From assembly GCF_000828085.3 (NCBI RefSeq), contig NZ_JXCA02000031.1, positions 203,739 through 251,158 on the forward strand: 47,420 bases of DNA. Reading direction: 5' to 3'. The notes under the pieces were generated by a model that saw nothing but the letters and a program-made list of their open reading frames with translations, made no database searches and was not told where the DNA came from. A program made the position numbers and the translations under genes. Source of the stretch: Scytonema tolypothrichoides VB-61278 (GTDB taxonomy: Bacteria > Cyanobacteriota > Cyanobacteriia > Cyanobacteriales > Nostocaceae). Each line of letters opens with the position of its first letter. The first letter of the stretch is position 1. This document shows, in pieces, positions 1 through 8,829 of the stretch.

Positions 1-1
1 T

Positions 2-292
2 GCTAACAAACAAATTCTCCTAACTGTTGACCAAGCAGGTTGGCATACAAGCAATGATCTCATCCTTCCAGATGGAATTCACTTTTTCCCCATGCCTGCC
101 TATTCCCCTGAATTACAACCAGCAGAACGACTGTGGCCGCTCACAAATGAAATTGTTGCCAATCACTCTCCCCACACCTTAGAGGAGTTAGAAAAATTGT
201 TAGTTTATCGTTGCCAACAATTACTTGAACAACGTGATTTTATTCGCGGGTTGACTTGCTACCATTGGTGGCCGATGACCAGGGCAATTTAA
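2..292 (+). CDS. IS630-family transposase, C-terminal part (5' end outside window)
   Basis: The reading frame is open from base 2, so this is the 3' part of a gene that starts before the window. The peptide has the second catalytic Asp in TVDQAGWH and the third acidic residue in the PAERLW block about 34 residues after the usual spacing landmark, which is the DDE arrangement of IS630/Tc1-like transposases. The enzyme would cut and join element ends at TA targets. The stop lies just before a 25-bp end sequence (295-319), as expected for the right end of an IS. The catalytic core visible here is intact, but whether the whole element is functional cannot be judged. Confidence 0.85.
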   Translation, partial: ANKQILLTVDQAGWHTSNDLILPDGIHFFPMPAYSPELQPAERLWPLTNEIVANHSPHTLEELEKLLVYRCQQLLEQRDFIRGLTCYHWWPMTRAI

Positions 293-294
293 TT

Positions 295-319
295 ATAAGT
301 GTTCATCCGAACTTGATAT
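295..319. repeat. Right terminal repeat of the IS630-like element
   Basis: The sequence directly after the transposase stop contains CCGAACTTGATAT (307-319) preceded by ATAAGTGTTCAT. It differs at one base from CCGAACATGATAT at 16886-16898, the end of a short non-coding element. This marks it as the IS end and links the IS to MITEs elsewhere in the window. Confidence 0.7.
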
Positions 320-476
320 TATCTTACAGCAGCAATTCCTGAGTCAGAAGTCAGAAGTAAAAAGGGCTTTCTGTCTGGCTTTTAGACCTTGCTCTTTATA
401 CTTCATTTACTTGGAATTTTTTGTATATTAAATTATTTTTATATTTAGAAAACCGAAATCATTTGTAAAAAGCAAG

Positions 477-506
477 ATCCCCGACAACTCTTACGAAGTC
501 GGGGAT
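477..506. repeat. Hairpin repeat ATCCCCGAC/GTCGGGGAT
   Basis: A perfect 9-bp inverted repeat with a 12-nt loop (477-485 and 498-506) stands in the 797-bp spacer 293-1089. It lacks a T-run on either side, so it is better called a dispersed hairpin repeat than a terminator. The rest of the spacer is very AT-rich (notably 590-720 and 880-1000) and shows no convincing gene. Confidence 0.5.
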
Positions 507-1089
507 ATGAACCTTGCTATTCTCATAAATCAAATAGGATTGCTATGTATGGCACCGCAAATCATTACATACAAAAATAAGTAATAATACATACAATATA
601 AATGAGTTTTTTTACACTTTTTTCATTAACTGTAAACAAGTTATAAAACGTAAAAATAGGAAAAAAATTGAATTTGATAAAAACTTTATACAAATTAACA
701 ATTTCATTTTTTTAAGATAAGCTTTGATGAAAATGATTACAGAGTTTTTCAATCAGTAGCCTCCAGCATGACAAGTGCTTTTTTCGGAAAATAAGCGCTA
801 TCCCTCATCAGGCTTGCTATCTTTAATTCTAGACTATATTTAGCTTCTTTCGTTACTTCTTTAGCACCTAAAAGCCATAGTTCAGAAAACGAAAAAAATT
901 TAGAAAAGTATAACTTTCATTAAAGTTTGCTCTTTGTCATTTTTGGGCAATACTTAATATTTAGTACTATTATTTAAACTTGCTTAAATATATTGTTAGA
1001 TTATTAATGAAATAATGACACTACACAAAATTTCTGATCGTTTTTAAGTCAGTCAAATTCATAGAAACTATTAACCGGGGAACTCCACA

Positions 1090-2586
1090 ATGAAGAAAAT
1101 CAGCAGACGTCAAGCGCTGAAGATTGCAGCCCTTGCGGGGGGTTCTATTTTGCTTCCCGTAGGACTTCAATATCGCGGATATGCTCAGAGAACTGATGAG
1201 AGAGTTGAGCCGTTTACACTTGGGTTCCGTAGACCACCAGTGTTAAGTCCTGTACGCAGCGATTCAACTACTGATTATTACCAGATCACGATGCAGAGGG
1301 CTAGTGTAGAAATTTTACCAGGGCGAACGACAGAGATTTGGGGCTATAACGGTACATTTCCCGGTCCCACAATTAAACAACGCAGAAATCGGCAATCGGT
1401 TGTGCGGTTTATCAATAATGTTGGTATACCGACATCAGCTCACTTACATGGAATGGCATCGTTACCCCAGTACGATGGCTACGCTGAGGATTTGATTCCT
1501 CAAGGGTACTACAAGGATTACACCTATCCCAACATCAACGCCGCTACTTTCTGGTATCACGATCACGCACTCGGTCAGACTTCCGTAAATGTGTACAAAG
1601 GGCTGACTGGAATGTATATTGTCCAAGATGATAATGAACTGAATCTGCCACTCCCCAGGGATGATTATGATATCCCTCTAATCATCCAGGATAAGATATT
1701 CGCGTCTAATGGTTCACTCGTTTTTGATGACCAAGCTCACCACAGTTTAATGGGCGATGTGATCACAGTCAACGGCGTGCCTTGGCCCCGCATGGAGGTG
1801 GCTAACCGCAAGTACCGCTTCCGGGTGTTAAACACATCAGTTTCTCGCTCTTACAAACTTGCTCTCAGTACTGGTGATGACTTGATTGTGATTGGTACTG
1901 ATGCTGGGTTGATGTCTGCACCAGTAAATACTAGAGATTTGCGTATTGGGATGGCAGAGCGTTATGAGTTGATTATTGATTTTTCTAGGTATTCTATAGG
2001 GACTCAGGTCGTCCTGCAAAATCTTGGACTCCCTAATAACGATAATACCGGCAACACAAATAAAATCATGCGCTTTGATGTGGTGCGTCAAGAGAGCGAT
2101 AACAGCTCTATTCCCAGCACACTACGTAATATTCAATTCATTCCAGAATCCTCAGCGGTGCGAACCCGGGACTTCACCTTTGAGCAAGGTGGTAATCCGT
2201 TATGGGTGATCAACGGTAATGGATGGGACCGAAACGCAATTGATGCCAATCCACAACTGGAAGAAGTGGAGATTTGGAGACTGCACAACAACTCAGGTTT
2301 GTGGTTTCATCCTGTTCACCTTCACCTTATCGATGCTCAAATTCTTGACCGTAATGGTCAGCCGCCTTTTGCCTATGAGCGTGGTTTGAAAGATGTTTTC
2401 TATGTTGGTGAAAACGAGACTGTACGGATCATTGGCAGGTTTAGACCTCAAATTGGCAAGTATATGTACCATTGCCACAATATGGTTCACGAAGACCACG
2501 ACATGATGCGTCAGTTTCAAGTCGGTCAAGGTGGTATAGATCCTTTGTCAGCGCCGGCGAAACCACTCCCAGCACCAGGGCTTTAG
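1090..2586 (+). CDS. Multicopper oxidase, Tat-exported (CotA/bilirubin-oxidase-like)
   Basis: This 498-residue protein has a twin-arginine signal (SRRQALK at residues 5-11, then a hydrophobic stretch to about residue 32), so it should be exported folded to the periplasm. All four copper-ligand blocks are present: HLHG at 118-121, HDH at 157-159, HPVHLH at 407-412 and HCH at 461-463, followed by H467 and M472. C462, H410 or H407, H467 and M472 would form the type 1 site. The order and length fit three-cupredoxin laccase-like enzymes that couple one-electron oxidation of phenols, bilirubin-like pigments or metal ions to reduction of O2 to water. The substrate cannot be read from sequence. The gene appears monocistronic after a long AT-rich spacer, with a weak GGGGAA ribosome site about 10 nt before the ATG. 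Confidence 0.9.
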   Translation: MKKISRRQALKIAALAGGSILLPVGLQYRGYAQRTDERVEPFTLGFRRPPVLSPVRSDSTTDYYQITMQRASVEILPGRTTEIWGYNGTFPGPTIKQRRNRQSVVRFINNVGIPTSAHLHGMASLPQYDGYAEDLIPQGYYKDYTYPNINAATFWYHDHALGQTSVNVYKGLTGMYIVQDDNELNLPLPRDDYDIPLIIQDKIFASNGSLVFDDQAHHSLMGDVITVNGVPWPRMEVANRKYRFRVLNTSVSRSYKLALSTGDDLIVIGTDAGLMSAPVNTRDLRIGMAERYELIIDFSRYSIGTQVVLQNLGLPNNDNTGNTNKIMRFDVVRQESDNSSIPSTLRNIQFIPESSAVRTRDFTFEQGGNPLWVINGNGWDRNAIDANPQLEEVEIWRLHNNSGLWFHPVHLHLIDAQILDRNGQPPFAYERGLKDVFYVGENETVRIIGRFRPQIGKYMYHCHNMVHEDHDMMRQFQVGQGGIDPLSAPAKPLPAPGL

Positions 2587-2650
2587 AAAGATATCAGGAC
2601 TTATGTGTTGGTTTGTGTGTGTGAGGAGTTAAACCATATCATTCAACAAT

Positions 2651-2784
2651 CAGTTATCAGTTATTAGTTACCAGTGAGCCAGTGCTGCGCCGTGCTGGTT
2701 CACTCTTCTACGAGACTCACCCGTAGCGTGTCCTGGTGGACATACCCGGAGGGTTAACAGTTTTTCAGTGATAACTGATAACTG
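2651..2784. repeat. Palindromic intergenic repeat (CAGTTATCAGTTAT arms)
   Basis: Perfect 14-bp inverted arms CAGTTATCAGTTAT (2651-2664) and ATAACTGATAACTG (2771-2784) enclose a GC-richer core. A related core, with ACCAGTGAG..CAGCGCTGC and GAAGGGTTATCAG, recurs at about 38120-38200. The right arm is followed by TTTTAA, so it may also end transcription between the convergent oxidase and ABC genes. Confidence 0.6.
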
Positions 2785-2790
2785 TTTTAA

Positions 2791-3564
2791 TTAATATCCA
2801 CTCAGCATTCCTCGCCGCTTAGCTGCACGTTCAGCAAGATGAAAAAGTAGTAAACCTATGGTGAAATAGACTGCTCCATTCATAACAGCTATACCCAATT
2901 TCGTGAGATTTAAACTTTCACCTCTTGCCATCAAATCACGCAATAATCCAGCACCAGGACTCATAGGCAATAATTGTGCCAAAATTTTTGCTGGTCCTGT
3001 CCAAGTTTCTGTAGGAGTTGTGAGTAAAAATAAGAATGGAAACTCAGAGAGAGCTATCAGTTGCTGGATACGCTTAAACAATAGAGCTAAAGATCCCATT
3101 GCAAAAGCAAAGCCATTAGCTCCCAAAACGACTGTCACAAAGGGTAAAAGTAATGTTGGGGGAAAGTTAAGACGGCTGCCAGTGATTGCCATTATAATAA
3201 GGAGAATGCCGAGGATTTCCAGCGTCTGTATGAGCAAATCAGCTAATGTCCGCATTAAGAAGACCTTGATAGCGCCATACTGTGAAAGGAACACTTGTTC
3301 TAAAGTGCCAGTTTGCGCCTCTTGTTGTAACTCGCCAGCAAGGTTTTGTAGAATGAATGTCACTAAAGTCCAAAGCACATAGCCGATAATGATTGAGTCG
3401 AGACGTTCGCCTAATTGAAAAGCAGAACCAGCAATGTAACGGGAGCTTAAGAAAAGTCCGTAAAAAACAGAAGCATAGACAAAAATATCAGCAATTGCCT
3501 CAATTGGGTAGCGGCGAAACTGAATCCATTGACGGCGCAATTCAGCAAGAAATAATTCAAACAT
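2791..3564 (-). CDS. ABC-2 type exporter permease
   Basis: A 257-residue integral membrane protein with about six hydrophobic segments, the usual size and plan of ABC-2/NodJ-type permeases. Its start overlaps the last codons of the upstream ATPase by 8 nt (3557-3564), so the two are co-translated parts of one exporter. The permease would form the membrane channel as a dimer. The substrate (drug, polysaccharide, lipid) is not evident. The gene ends 30-odd nt before a palindromic repeat. Confidence 0.82.
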   Translation of the reverse strand: MFELFLAELRRQWIQFRRYPIEAIADIFVYASVFYGLFLSSRYIAGSAFQLGERLDSIIIGYVLWTLVTFILQNLAGELQQEAQTGTLEQVFLSQYGAIKVFLMRTLADLLIQTLEILGILLIIMAITGSRLNFPPTLLLPFVTVVLGANGFAFAMGSLALLFKRIQQLIALSEFPFLFLLTTPTETWTGPAKILAQLLPMSPGAGLLRDLMARGESLNLTKLGIAVMNGAVYFTIGLLLFHLAERAAKRRGMLSGY

Positions 3565-4486
3565 TGCTCTTTCTTCCTTCTCTAACTATTTTTAAAAAGA
3601 TTTCTGTGAGGTCAGATTGCTCTTTATCCACATAGTTCAGAGGTAAATTTTTGATGATATTGAAAACTTTATAAAGTAATTCTAGTTGACTGACATAAAT
3701 AACTTTCCCATTTTCAACATCAACACCAATTTCTTCTAATTCTGCAATTATTGCCTCATCTAGTGTTGCTTCCATTTCAATTTTGTAAGCGGTACCAGAA
3801 AACTGCCGAATAAGTTCTTGTGTTGGTGCTTGTGCTAATATTTCACCTTTTTGGAGAATAGCAATTTTATCAGAAAGTTCTTCAGCTATTGCTAGTTGAT
3901 GAGTTGTCAACAAGATAGCACAACCAGAACCAGCAATTTCTTTCACCAGAACTTTCACATCTTCAGTCGCTTCTACATCTAATCCTAAAGTCGGTTCATC
4001 CAATAATAAAACTGGTGGTTGATGAACTAAAGCAACTGCGAAAGCAAGCTTCTGCTGCATTCCTCGTGAAAGTTGCTGCACTGGTGTGCGGCGTTTATGG
4101 AGTAAACCAAATCTTTCTAAAAGTGCAATTCCCGACTTACGGGCTTCTCGATGGGAAAGTCCTTTCAACACCCCAAAGTATTCCAAATTCTCTTCTGGAG
4201 TCAGTCGCCAATAAACATTACGATTTCCTTCCAGCACTGCACCCATCTTTTGTAGTGCTGCTGGGTTGCGATGGGGATCACTTCCAGCAATCCTGACTGA
4301 ACCAGCATCAGGTTGAATCAATCCTGCCATCATTTTAATACTCGTCGTCTTGCCTGCTCCATTCGGACCAAGAAACGCCAAAACCTCACCAGGGAAAATA
4401 CTTAAGGAAACGTTTTTGACTGCTTCCACAATTTGGTTGCTTTGGCGGTACGTTTTCTTGAGGTTGTAAGCTTCAAGTGCTTTCAT
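3557..4486 (-). CDS. ABC-2 type exporter ATP-binding protein
   Basis: A 309-residue nucleotide-binding subunit with Walker A GPNGAGKT at 40-47, the ABC signature LSRGMQQK at 139-146, Walker B VLLLDE at 159-164 and the H-loop His at 196. The tail of about 100 residues after the core is typical of CcmA/NodI-type drug or polysaccharide exporters. It is first in a two-gene operon with the permease at 2791-3564. The spacer upstream (4487-4573) shows no clear operator. Confidence 0.9.
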   Translation of the reverse strand: MKALEAYNLKKTYRQSNQIVEAVKNVSLSIFPGEVLAFLGPNGAGKTTSIKMMAGLIQPDAGSVRIAGSDPHRNPAALQKMGAVLEGNRNVYWRLTPEENLEYFGVLKGLSHREARKSGIALLERFGLLHKRRTPVQQLSRGMQQKLAFAVALVHQPPVLLLDEPTLGLDVEATEDVKVLVKEIAGSGCAILLTTHQLAIAEELSDKIAILQKGEILAQAPTQELIRQFSGTAYKIEMEATLDEAIIAELEEIGVDVENGKVIYVSQLELLYKVFNIIKNLPLNYVDKEQSDLTEIFLKIVREGRKSNV

Positions 4487-4573
4487 GAGGTAAATACAGT
4501 AGTAGCGACTATATTAACAAAGTGACGGATTTAGCATGAAAGATATTGCAATAAGTAGCGATCTACCTAATTA

Positions 4574-4727
4574 AACGTAAAATGTCATTGCGAGCAAAAC
4601 GCAGTGGGTGAGCCGAAGCCGCGAGCCGTCCCTTGCGCGTGTCCGTTCGGCCTCAAGCCGTGGCGTTAGCCATAGGACATAGGCGTGGCGGGAAGCAATC
4701 GCAACAATCGTATTTTATGTTTTTTTA
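4574..4727. repeat. Dispersed GTCATTGCGA repeat, MITE-like
   Basis: The stretch starts with ACGTAAAATGTCATTGCGA and ends with GCAATCGCAACAATCG then TATTTTATGT, giving imperfect inverted ends (ACGTAAAAT against ACATAAAAT). The interior carries the CATTGCGA...GAAGCAATCG motif that also appears inside the MITE at 17405-17532. An open frame runs through it into the next gene, but that part is repeat-derived and not taken as coding. Confidence 0.5.
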
Positions 4728-4740
4728 TGTTGACCTACTT
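4728..4740. repeat. Left 13-bp inverted repeat of the GNAT-PIN/ASCH cassette
   Basis: TGTTGACCTACTT here is the exact reverse complement of AAGTAGGTCAACA at 7392-7404. Outside each copy an A-rich run and a near-identical (A)CATAAAAT/(A)CGTAAAAT block extend the similarity to about 30 bp. The two copies lie directly next to the two-gene unit 4765-7389. Confidence 0.65.
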
Positions 4741-4764
4741 AAAACTGGAAAAGGAAACCAAAAA

Positions 4765-6888
4765 GTGACAACTGACGCACAGATCAAAATTGAAGCAATA
4801 GATAATTATTCTCCATACTTAGCAACAGTCAGAAAATTGTGGCGAGCAAACTCAAAAACACTTGGGAACTTGCCCAAAGGAGCATTTGAAGAACGAGCAA
4901 AGCACCGTCAAATTCTTGTAGCACTTGATTCTGAAGCTGGCTGCATTGGTTACCTTTTGTATCGACGTTCGTATGACTGGTTCACTATCACTCATCTGTG
5001 TATTGATCCTGTATGTCGCGGTAAGGGAGTAGCCAAACAACTTGTCGATCGCCTCAAACAAATAACAACATCTTCTCGCGGAATTAAGCTAAGTTGTCGT
5101 CGGGATTATAATCTACAAGGAATGTGGTCGAGCTTTGGCTTTATTGCTTGCGAGGATTTAGAAGGGAGGAGTAAAAAGAAGAAAACAATTCTTACTCGTT
5201 GGGTTTTGGAACACAATCCTCTTCCTTTATTTTCTAAAATTCTTGAGCAGCAAATTGAGTCAAAGTTGTGTGTGATGATTGCTCCTGATATTTTCTTTGA
5301 CTTATACAAAGACGAAAATATTGATACTGAAGAACCATTTTTTTTACTAGCTGACTGGGTGCAGACTGAGTTAACGCTGTGCATCAATGACGAAATTTTC
5401 AATCAAATTAACAAAATTGAAAAGACTCATGAGAGAAACAGCCTGCGTAGCTTTGCAGAAACTTTTCCCTGCTTACCTTGTGACAATCAAAAAATGGAAA
5501 TAAACCAGATTGTTTTACAAAAGTTTTTAAATAAATACCAAGTCGATTTTCATGAAGATAATTTGCGTTATCTTGCTAGAAGTATTACATCAGATTCTCA
5601 TTTATTATTGACGAAAGATGATAAATTACTTGAGTTAGCAAGTCGAATCCATGAAAGTTTTAGATTATCAGTTATTCATCCTGACGAACTGATAAATCAG
5701 CTAGATGAACTTCGGCATAAACCTGACTATCAACCTGTACGTCTTTCTGGCACATGCTTAGAGCAAACACGAGTCAAAATTGGGGAAGAAGATTTTTTGT
5801 TAAACTACTTTCAAAACTCTCAAAGAAATGAAGAAAAAACTGACTTTCAGCAACATTTACGGCGGTTTTTAGCAGAATCAGATAAGTTTGAATGTGTTCT
5901 GGTGAGAGAAGGAGTCAATCAACCGCTTGCTTTAATTGTATATGGAAGGCAGAAAAAAGATGAGCTAGAAATATTAATGCTTCGAGTTGGAAATAACAAA
6001 CTTTCTTCTACTCTTGCACATCATTTAGTTTTTAAGTCCATATGTCTGTCTGCTAGAGAACAGCGACAATTTACAAGAATCACTGACCCCTACCTAGAAG
6101 AGGCTGTGATCACAGCTATTCAAGAGGATGCTTTTGTGCAAGTGAAAAACGGATGGTTGAAGGCAAATTTACCAGTTGTTAAATCTTTCTCTGAATTGTC
6201 GGAATATCTCACTCATTTGGTTTCACCTCTTGGCGATGAATATAATTTTCTTATGGTCATTGCTAAGAATCTAGAAGAACATATAATCAGAGATGCTCAA
6301 GCGTTAGTAGATATTGAACGCTTCCTTTTTCCTGCAAAAATCAGTGATTCTGAAATTCCTACATTTATTATTCCTATTCAACCTATATGGGCGAAAGATT
6401 TATTTGATGAACATTTAGCAAACCAAATGCTTCCTTTCCCTGAATTTGGAGCTAAGCCAGAATTAGCATTTAATCGTGAAGCTGTTTACTATCGCTCTGT
6501 AAAAAACTCAAGAGGCTTGAATGCTCCTTGTCGAATTCTTTGGTATGTGAGTGAAACTCAAGGTGAGAGAAAAGGTAAAGGCTTCTATGATGTTGGTTAT
6601 ATTCGTGCTTGTTCTTATGTAGATGAGGTCATTATTGGTAAACCCAAAGAACTTTACCAACGTTTTCAAAGATTAGGTGTTTATAAGTTAAGTCATGTTG
6701 AGAAGATACCAACAGATAAAAATGGTGACATCATGGCAATTCGATTTAGTGATACGGAATTGTTTAAGAAGCCTGTCTCATTCCAAGAACTACATCGGAT
6801 TTTAGAACAAGATAAACTCCTACTTGCTTGCCCTTATCCAATTCATGAAAGTTATTTCATGAAAGTGTATAATTTAGGTATTAGATGA
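4765..6888 (+). CDS. Multidomain GNAT acetyltransferase - PIN-like nuclease - ASCH/PUA-like protein
   Basis: I place the start at GTG 4765 because GGAAAAGGA lies about 10 nt upstream and the frame further upstream is repeat DNA; this gives 707 residues (an ATG at 4717 is the alternative). Residues about 1-140 form a GNAT domain with the acetyl-CoA loop RGKGVA. Residues about 165-300 look like a PIN RNase: D175, E202 and the LLLTKDD block with D285/D286, in the usual order for the metal-binding acids. Residues about 310-470 resemble a second, degenerate GNAT fold. The C-terminal 170 residues, with ILWYVSE, GFYDVGYIRA and MAIRFSDTELF, resemble ASCH/EVE-type PUA domains that bind RNA or modified bases. 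A stand-alone ASCH gene follows after 21 nt. The make-up suggests an RNA-targeting toxin or defence effector; that role is inference. Confidence 0.72.
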   Translation: MTTDAQIKIEAIDNYSPYLATVRKLWRANSKTLGNLPKGAFEERAKHRQILVALDSEAGCIGYLLYRRSYDWFTITHLCIDPVCRGKGVAKQLVDRLKQITTSSRGIKLSCRRDYNLQGMWSSFGFIACEDLEGRSKKKKTILTRWVLEHNPLPLFSKILEQQIESKLCVMIAPDIFFDLYKDENIDTEEPFFLLADWVQTELTLCINDEIFNQINKIEKTHERNSLRSFAETFPCLPCDNQKMEINQIVLQKFLNKYQVDFHEDNLRYLARSITSDSHLLLTKDDKLLELASRIHESFRLSVIHPDELINQLDELRHKPDYQPVRLSGTCLEQTRVKIGEEDFLLNYFQNSQRNEEKTDFQQHLRRFLAESDKFECVLVREGVNQPLALIVYGRQKKDELEILMLRVGNNKLSSTLAHHLVFKSICLSAREQRQFTRITDPYLEEAVITAIQEDAFVQVKNGWLKANLPVVKSFSELSEYLTHLVSPLGDEYNFLMVIAKNLEEHIIRDAQALVDIERFLFPAKISDSEIPTFIIPIQPIWAKDLFDEHLANQMLPFPEFGAKPELAFNREAVYYRSVKNSRGLNAPCRILWYVSETQGERKGKGFYDVGYIRACSYVDEVIIGKPKELYQRFQRLGVYKLSHVEKIPTDKNGDIMAIRFSDTELFKKPVSFQELHRILEQDKLLLACPYPIHESYFMKVYNLGIR

Positions 6889-6909
6889 ATTCAAATATAA
6901 TTTTTTTTC

Positions 6910-7389
6910 ATGCCATGTAACATACTTCTCCTTTCAATTAAACCTAAATATGCCCAGAAAATTTTTGAAGAACGAACTAAGCAGGTGGAACTACGTCGAG
7001 TTAGGACTCGATTGAATAAAGGCGATCTTGTCTTTGTTTATGTATCATCTCCGACAAAAAGTTTTTTAGGTTTTTTTGAAGTAGATTTTGTGATTGAGAA
7101 AGAAGCTACTACTGATGAACTAAAACATTTTTGGAAGGAAGTGAAAGACCGTGCTGGCATCAACTATGAAGATTTTTCTAAATATTATGAAGGGGCATCC
7201 GTTGCTGTAGGAATTTTTTTAAGAAATGTCAAAAAATTTGAAAATCCTATTGATTTATATCGTTTACGGGAGAAACTATCTTATTTGCGTCCACCTCAAA
7301 GCTATCGTTATCTTAATGAGAGCGAATATAAAATTATTATGACTTTAGGCGGGGAAAATCCAGCAGCTATAACAAACCAGTCAGAGTGA
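6910..7389 (+). CDS. ASCH-domain (PUA-superfamily) protein
   Basis: This 159-residue protein begins with ILLLSIKPKYAQKIFEE, followed by a KQVELRR block and a GDLVFVYVSSP strand-turn: the standard opening of ASCH domains, in which the pocket and the K/R residues contact nucleic acid. The rest (FLGFFEVD, AVGIFLRNVKKF and RPPQSYRYL) fits the same fold. It follows the GNAT-PIN-ASCH gene by 21 nt and stops 2 nt before the right inverted repeat of the cassette, so the two proteins probably act together. It could be a partner, a regulator or an antitoxin-like module; nothing in sequence decides between these. Confidence 0.75.
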   Translation: MPCNILLLSIKPKYAQKIFEERTKQVELRRVRTRLNKGDLVFVYVSSPTKSFLGFFEVDFVIEKEATTDELKHFWKEVKDRAGINYEDFSKYYEGASVAVGIFLRNVKKFENPIDLYRLREKLSYLRPPQSYRYLNESEYKIIMTLGGENPAAITNQSE

Positions 7390-7391
7390 GT

Positions 7392-7404
7392 AAGTAGGTC
7401 AACA
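7392..7404. repeat. Right 13-bp inverted repeat of the GNAT-PIN/ASCH cassette
   Basis: AAGTAGGTCAACA is the perfect inverse of 4728-4740. It starts two bases after the ASCH stop codon and is followed by an A-run and ACGTAAAAT, mirroring the left side. Confidence 0.65.
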
Positions 7405-7424
7405 GAAAAAAAAACGTAAAATCT

Positions 7425-7457
7425 AGAAACCCGGTTTCTTGGAGAAACCGGGTTTCT
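7425..7457. repeat. Perfect hairpin repeat AGAAACCCGGTTTCT
   Basis: Perfect 15-bp arms (7425-7439 and 7443-7457) with a 3-nt spacer. No T-run follows, so termination would depend on the stem alone. Its position right after the cassette end suggests a dispersed mobile hairpin. Confidence 0.65.
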
Positions 7458-7466
7458 GACACCACA

Positions 7467-7492
7467 GTGCGTTAGCCAAAGGCATAACGCAC
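7467..7492. repeat. GTGCGTTA/TAACGCAC hairpin repeat
   Basis: GTGCGTTA (7467-7474) and TAACGCAC (7485-7492) flank GCCAAAGGCA. Nearly the same unit recurs at 9061-9089, so this is a dispersed repeat and not a gene-specific site. Confidence 0.6.
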
Positions 7493-7680
7493 CCTACAAA
7501 TTGGATATTTTTTTAATTGGAAGTCTCTAAGGTTGGTACTTATTCCTATTATCCTCCGATACTTATATCTGGAGTTTAGACTAACAGTGATTACTACAGT
7601 TTTCACCAGAAACATAAAAGACATCAATAAAGTCGATGATACGGTAGAACAAATATTCACACGCAGAAATTTAACAGCAA

Positions 7681-8829
7681 ATGTTTTCAGTCTTTGTACG
7701 TCGTTTTTGGCTTTCGTTTGCAGCAGTTATTCTGCTGACATTGATGCTGCTTCCACTCAAAGCACAAGAACCATCTCTAAGCCCTTTATCTTCAAGCATC
7801 ACTGAGTCATCCTCACAGCAACTTGAGCAACAAATTCATCAAACCTCGTCACTTGCAGATGGAATGATGGGAGTTAGCACTGAGTTAGCAATAGCACAGT
7901 CCAACACGACATTACTTCAAGAACGGTTAAAAAATCTCGATATTTCAGCCGCTCAAGGTAGGGTTGGTATTGGGGTTTTGGATCTTAATAACGGTCAAAG
8001 CTGGTTTCTCAATGGTAAGCAGCGCTTTCCCATGCAAAGCGTGTATAAGCTTCCTTCTGCTATAGCCGTCTTAAAACAAGTAGACGAAGGTAAGATTTCG
8101 CTCAAGCAATTAGTCACCATTATGCGTCGGGACTTTGCTCCTGGATGGAGTCCTATCATCAAGGAAGTCAGAGGTGATAGAGGACAATTTATACTCCGAA
8201 ACGTTCTGGAACGCTCTGTGGGAATGAGTGATAATACTGCAGCTGACGCTTTGGTGCGAGTGCTTGGTGGACCTAAGCAAGTCAATGCTATCTTAAAGCA
8301 GCTGAGCATTCGCAACGTTCGCGTTGATCGACTAGAGCAGCAACTACAGCCGGATTGTGTAGGACTCAAAGATTTTCAACCCGAATTAGCTGACGAGCAA
8401 AAATGGGCAGAAGCTGTGCAAAATATTCCAGATCGCGTCAAGAAAGCTGCTCTGGAAAAGTACCTTCGCGATGAACGAGATACTGCGACTCCTGAAGGTA
8501 TGGTTGACCTTTTGGCAAGGCTGAACTCTAATAAACTATTGTCCCAGAACTCTACCACTTTGTTACTAAAGATAATGACCGATTCTCCAACAGGAGAGAA
8601 GCGGCTAAAAGCAGGGCTACCGAATAATTGGTCAATTGCACACAAGACTGGTACTGGTCCAGATGTTCTCGGGATAGGTACTGCGACAAATGATGTTGGA
8701 ATCGCGAGTTCCCCAGATGGAAAGCGTGTGGCGATCGCCGTATTCATCGCAGGTTCAAAAGCCCCTCTGGAAGTGCGCGAGAAAGTCATGTCTGAGATCG
8801 CCTCAGCAGTTATACAGGCGATACAATAA
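7681..8829 (+). CDS. Class A beta-lactamase-like serine hydrolase, exported
   Basis: A 382-residue protein with an N-terminal signal peptide (FVRRFWLSFAAVILLTLMLL) and a long linker before the enzyme core. The active-site motifs of class A beta-lactamases are all visible: SxxK as S120-VY-K123, SDN at 183-185, a general-base candidate E219 in RLEQQLQ, and KTG at 322-324. The RDxxTP block that normally follows the omega-loop Glu closely appears only after about 50 extra residues (RDTATPEGM), so the omega region carries an insertion. It would hydrolyse beta-lactams or act as a related DD-peptidase in the periplasm. No AmpR-like regulator lies nearby. Confidence 0.85.
   Translation: MFSVFVRRFWLSFAAVILLTLMLLPLKAQEPSLSPLSSSITESSSQQLEQQIHQTSSLADGMMGVSTELAIAQSNTTLLQERLKNLDISAAQGRVGIGVLDLNNGQSWFLNGKQRFPMQSVYKLPSAIAVLKQVDEGKISLKQLVTIMRRDFAPGWSPIIKEVRGDRGQFILRNVLERSVGMSDNTAADALVRVLGGPKQVNAILKQLSIRNVRVDRLEQQLQPDCVGLKDFQPELADEQKWAEAVQNIPDRVKKAALEKYLRDERDTATPEGMVDLLARLNSNKLLSQNSTTLLLKIMTDSPTGEKRLKAGLPNNWSIAHKTGTGPDVLGIGTATNDVGIASSPDGKRVAIAVFIAGSKAPLEVREKVMSEIASAVIQAIQ

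Noticed and set aside
4633-4764. N-terminal extension of the GNAT-PIN-ASCH gene
   Set aside because: The first 40-odd codons are read from dispersed repeat DNA and the left inverted repeat; a GTG with a purine-rich ribosome site at 4765 is the better start.
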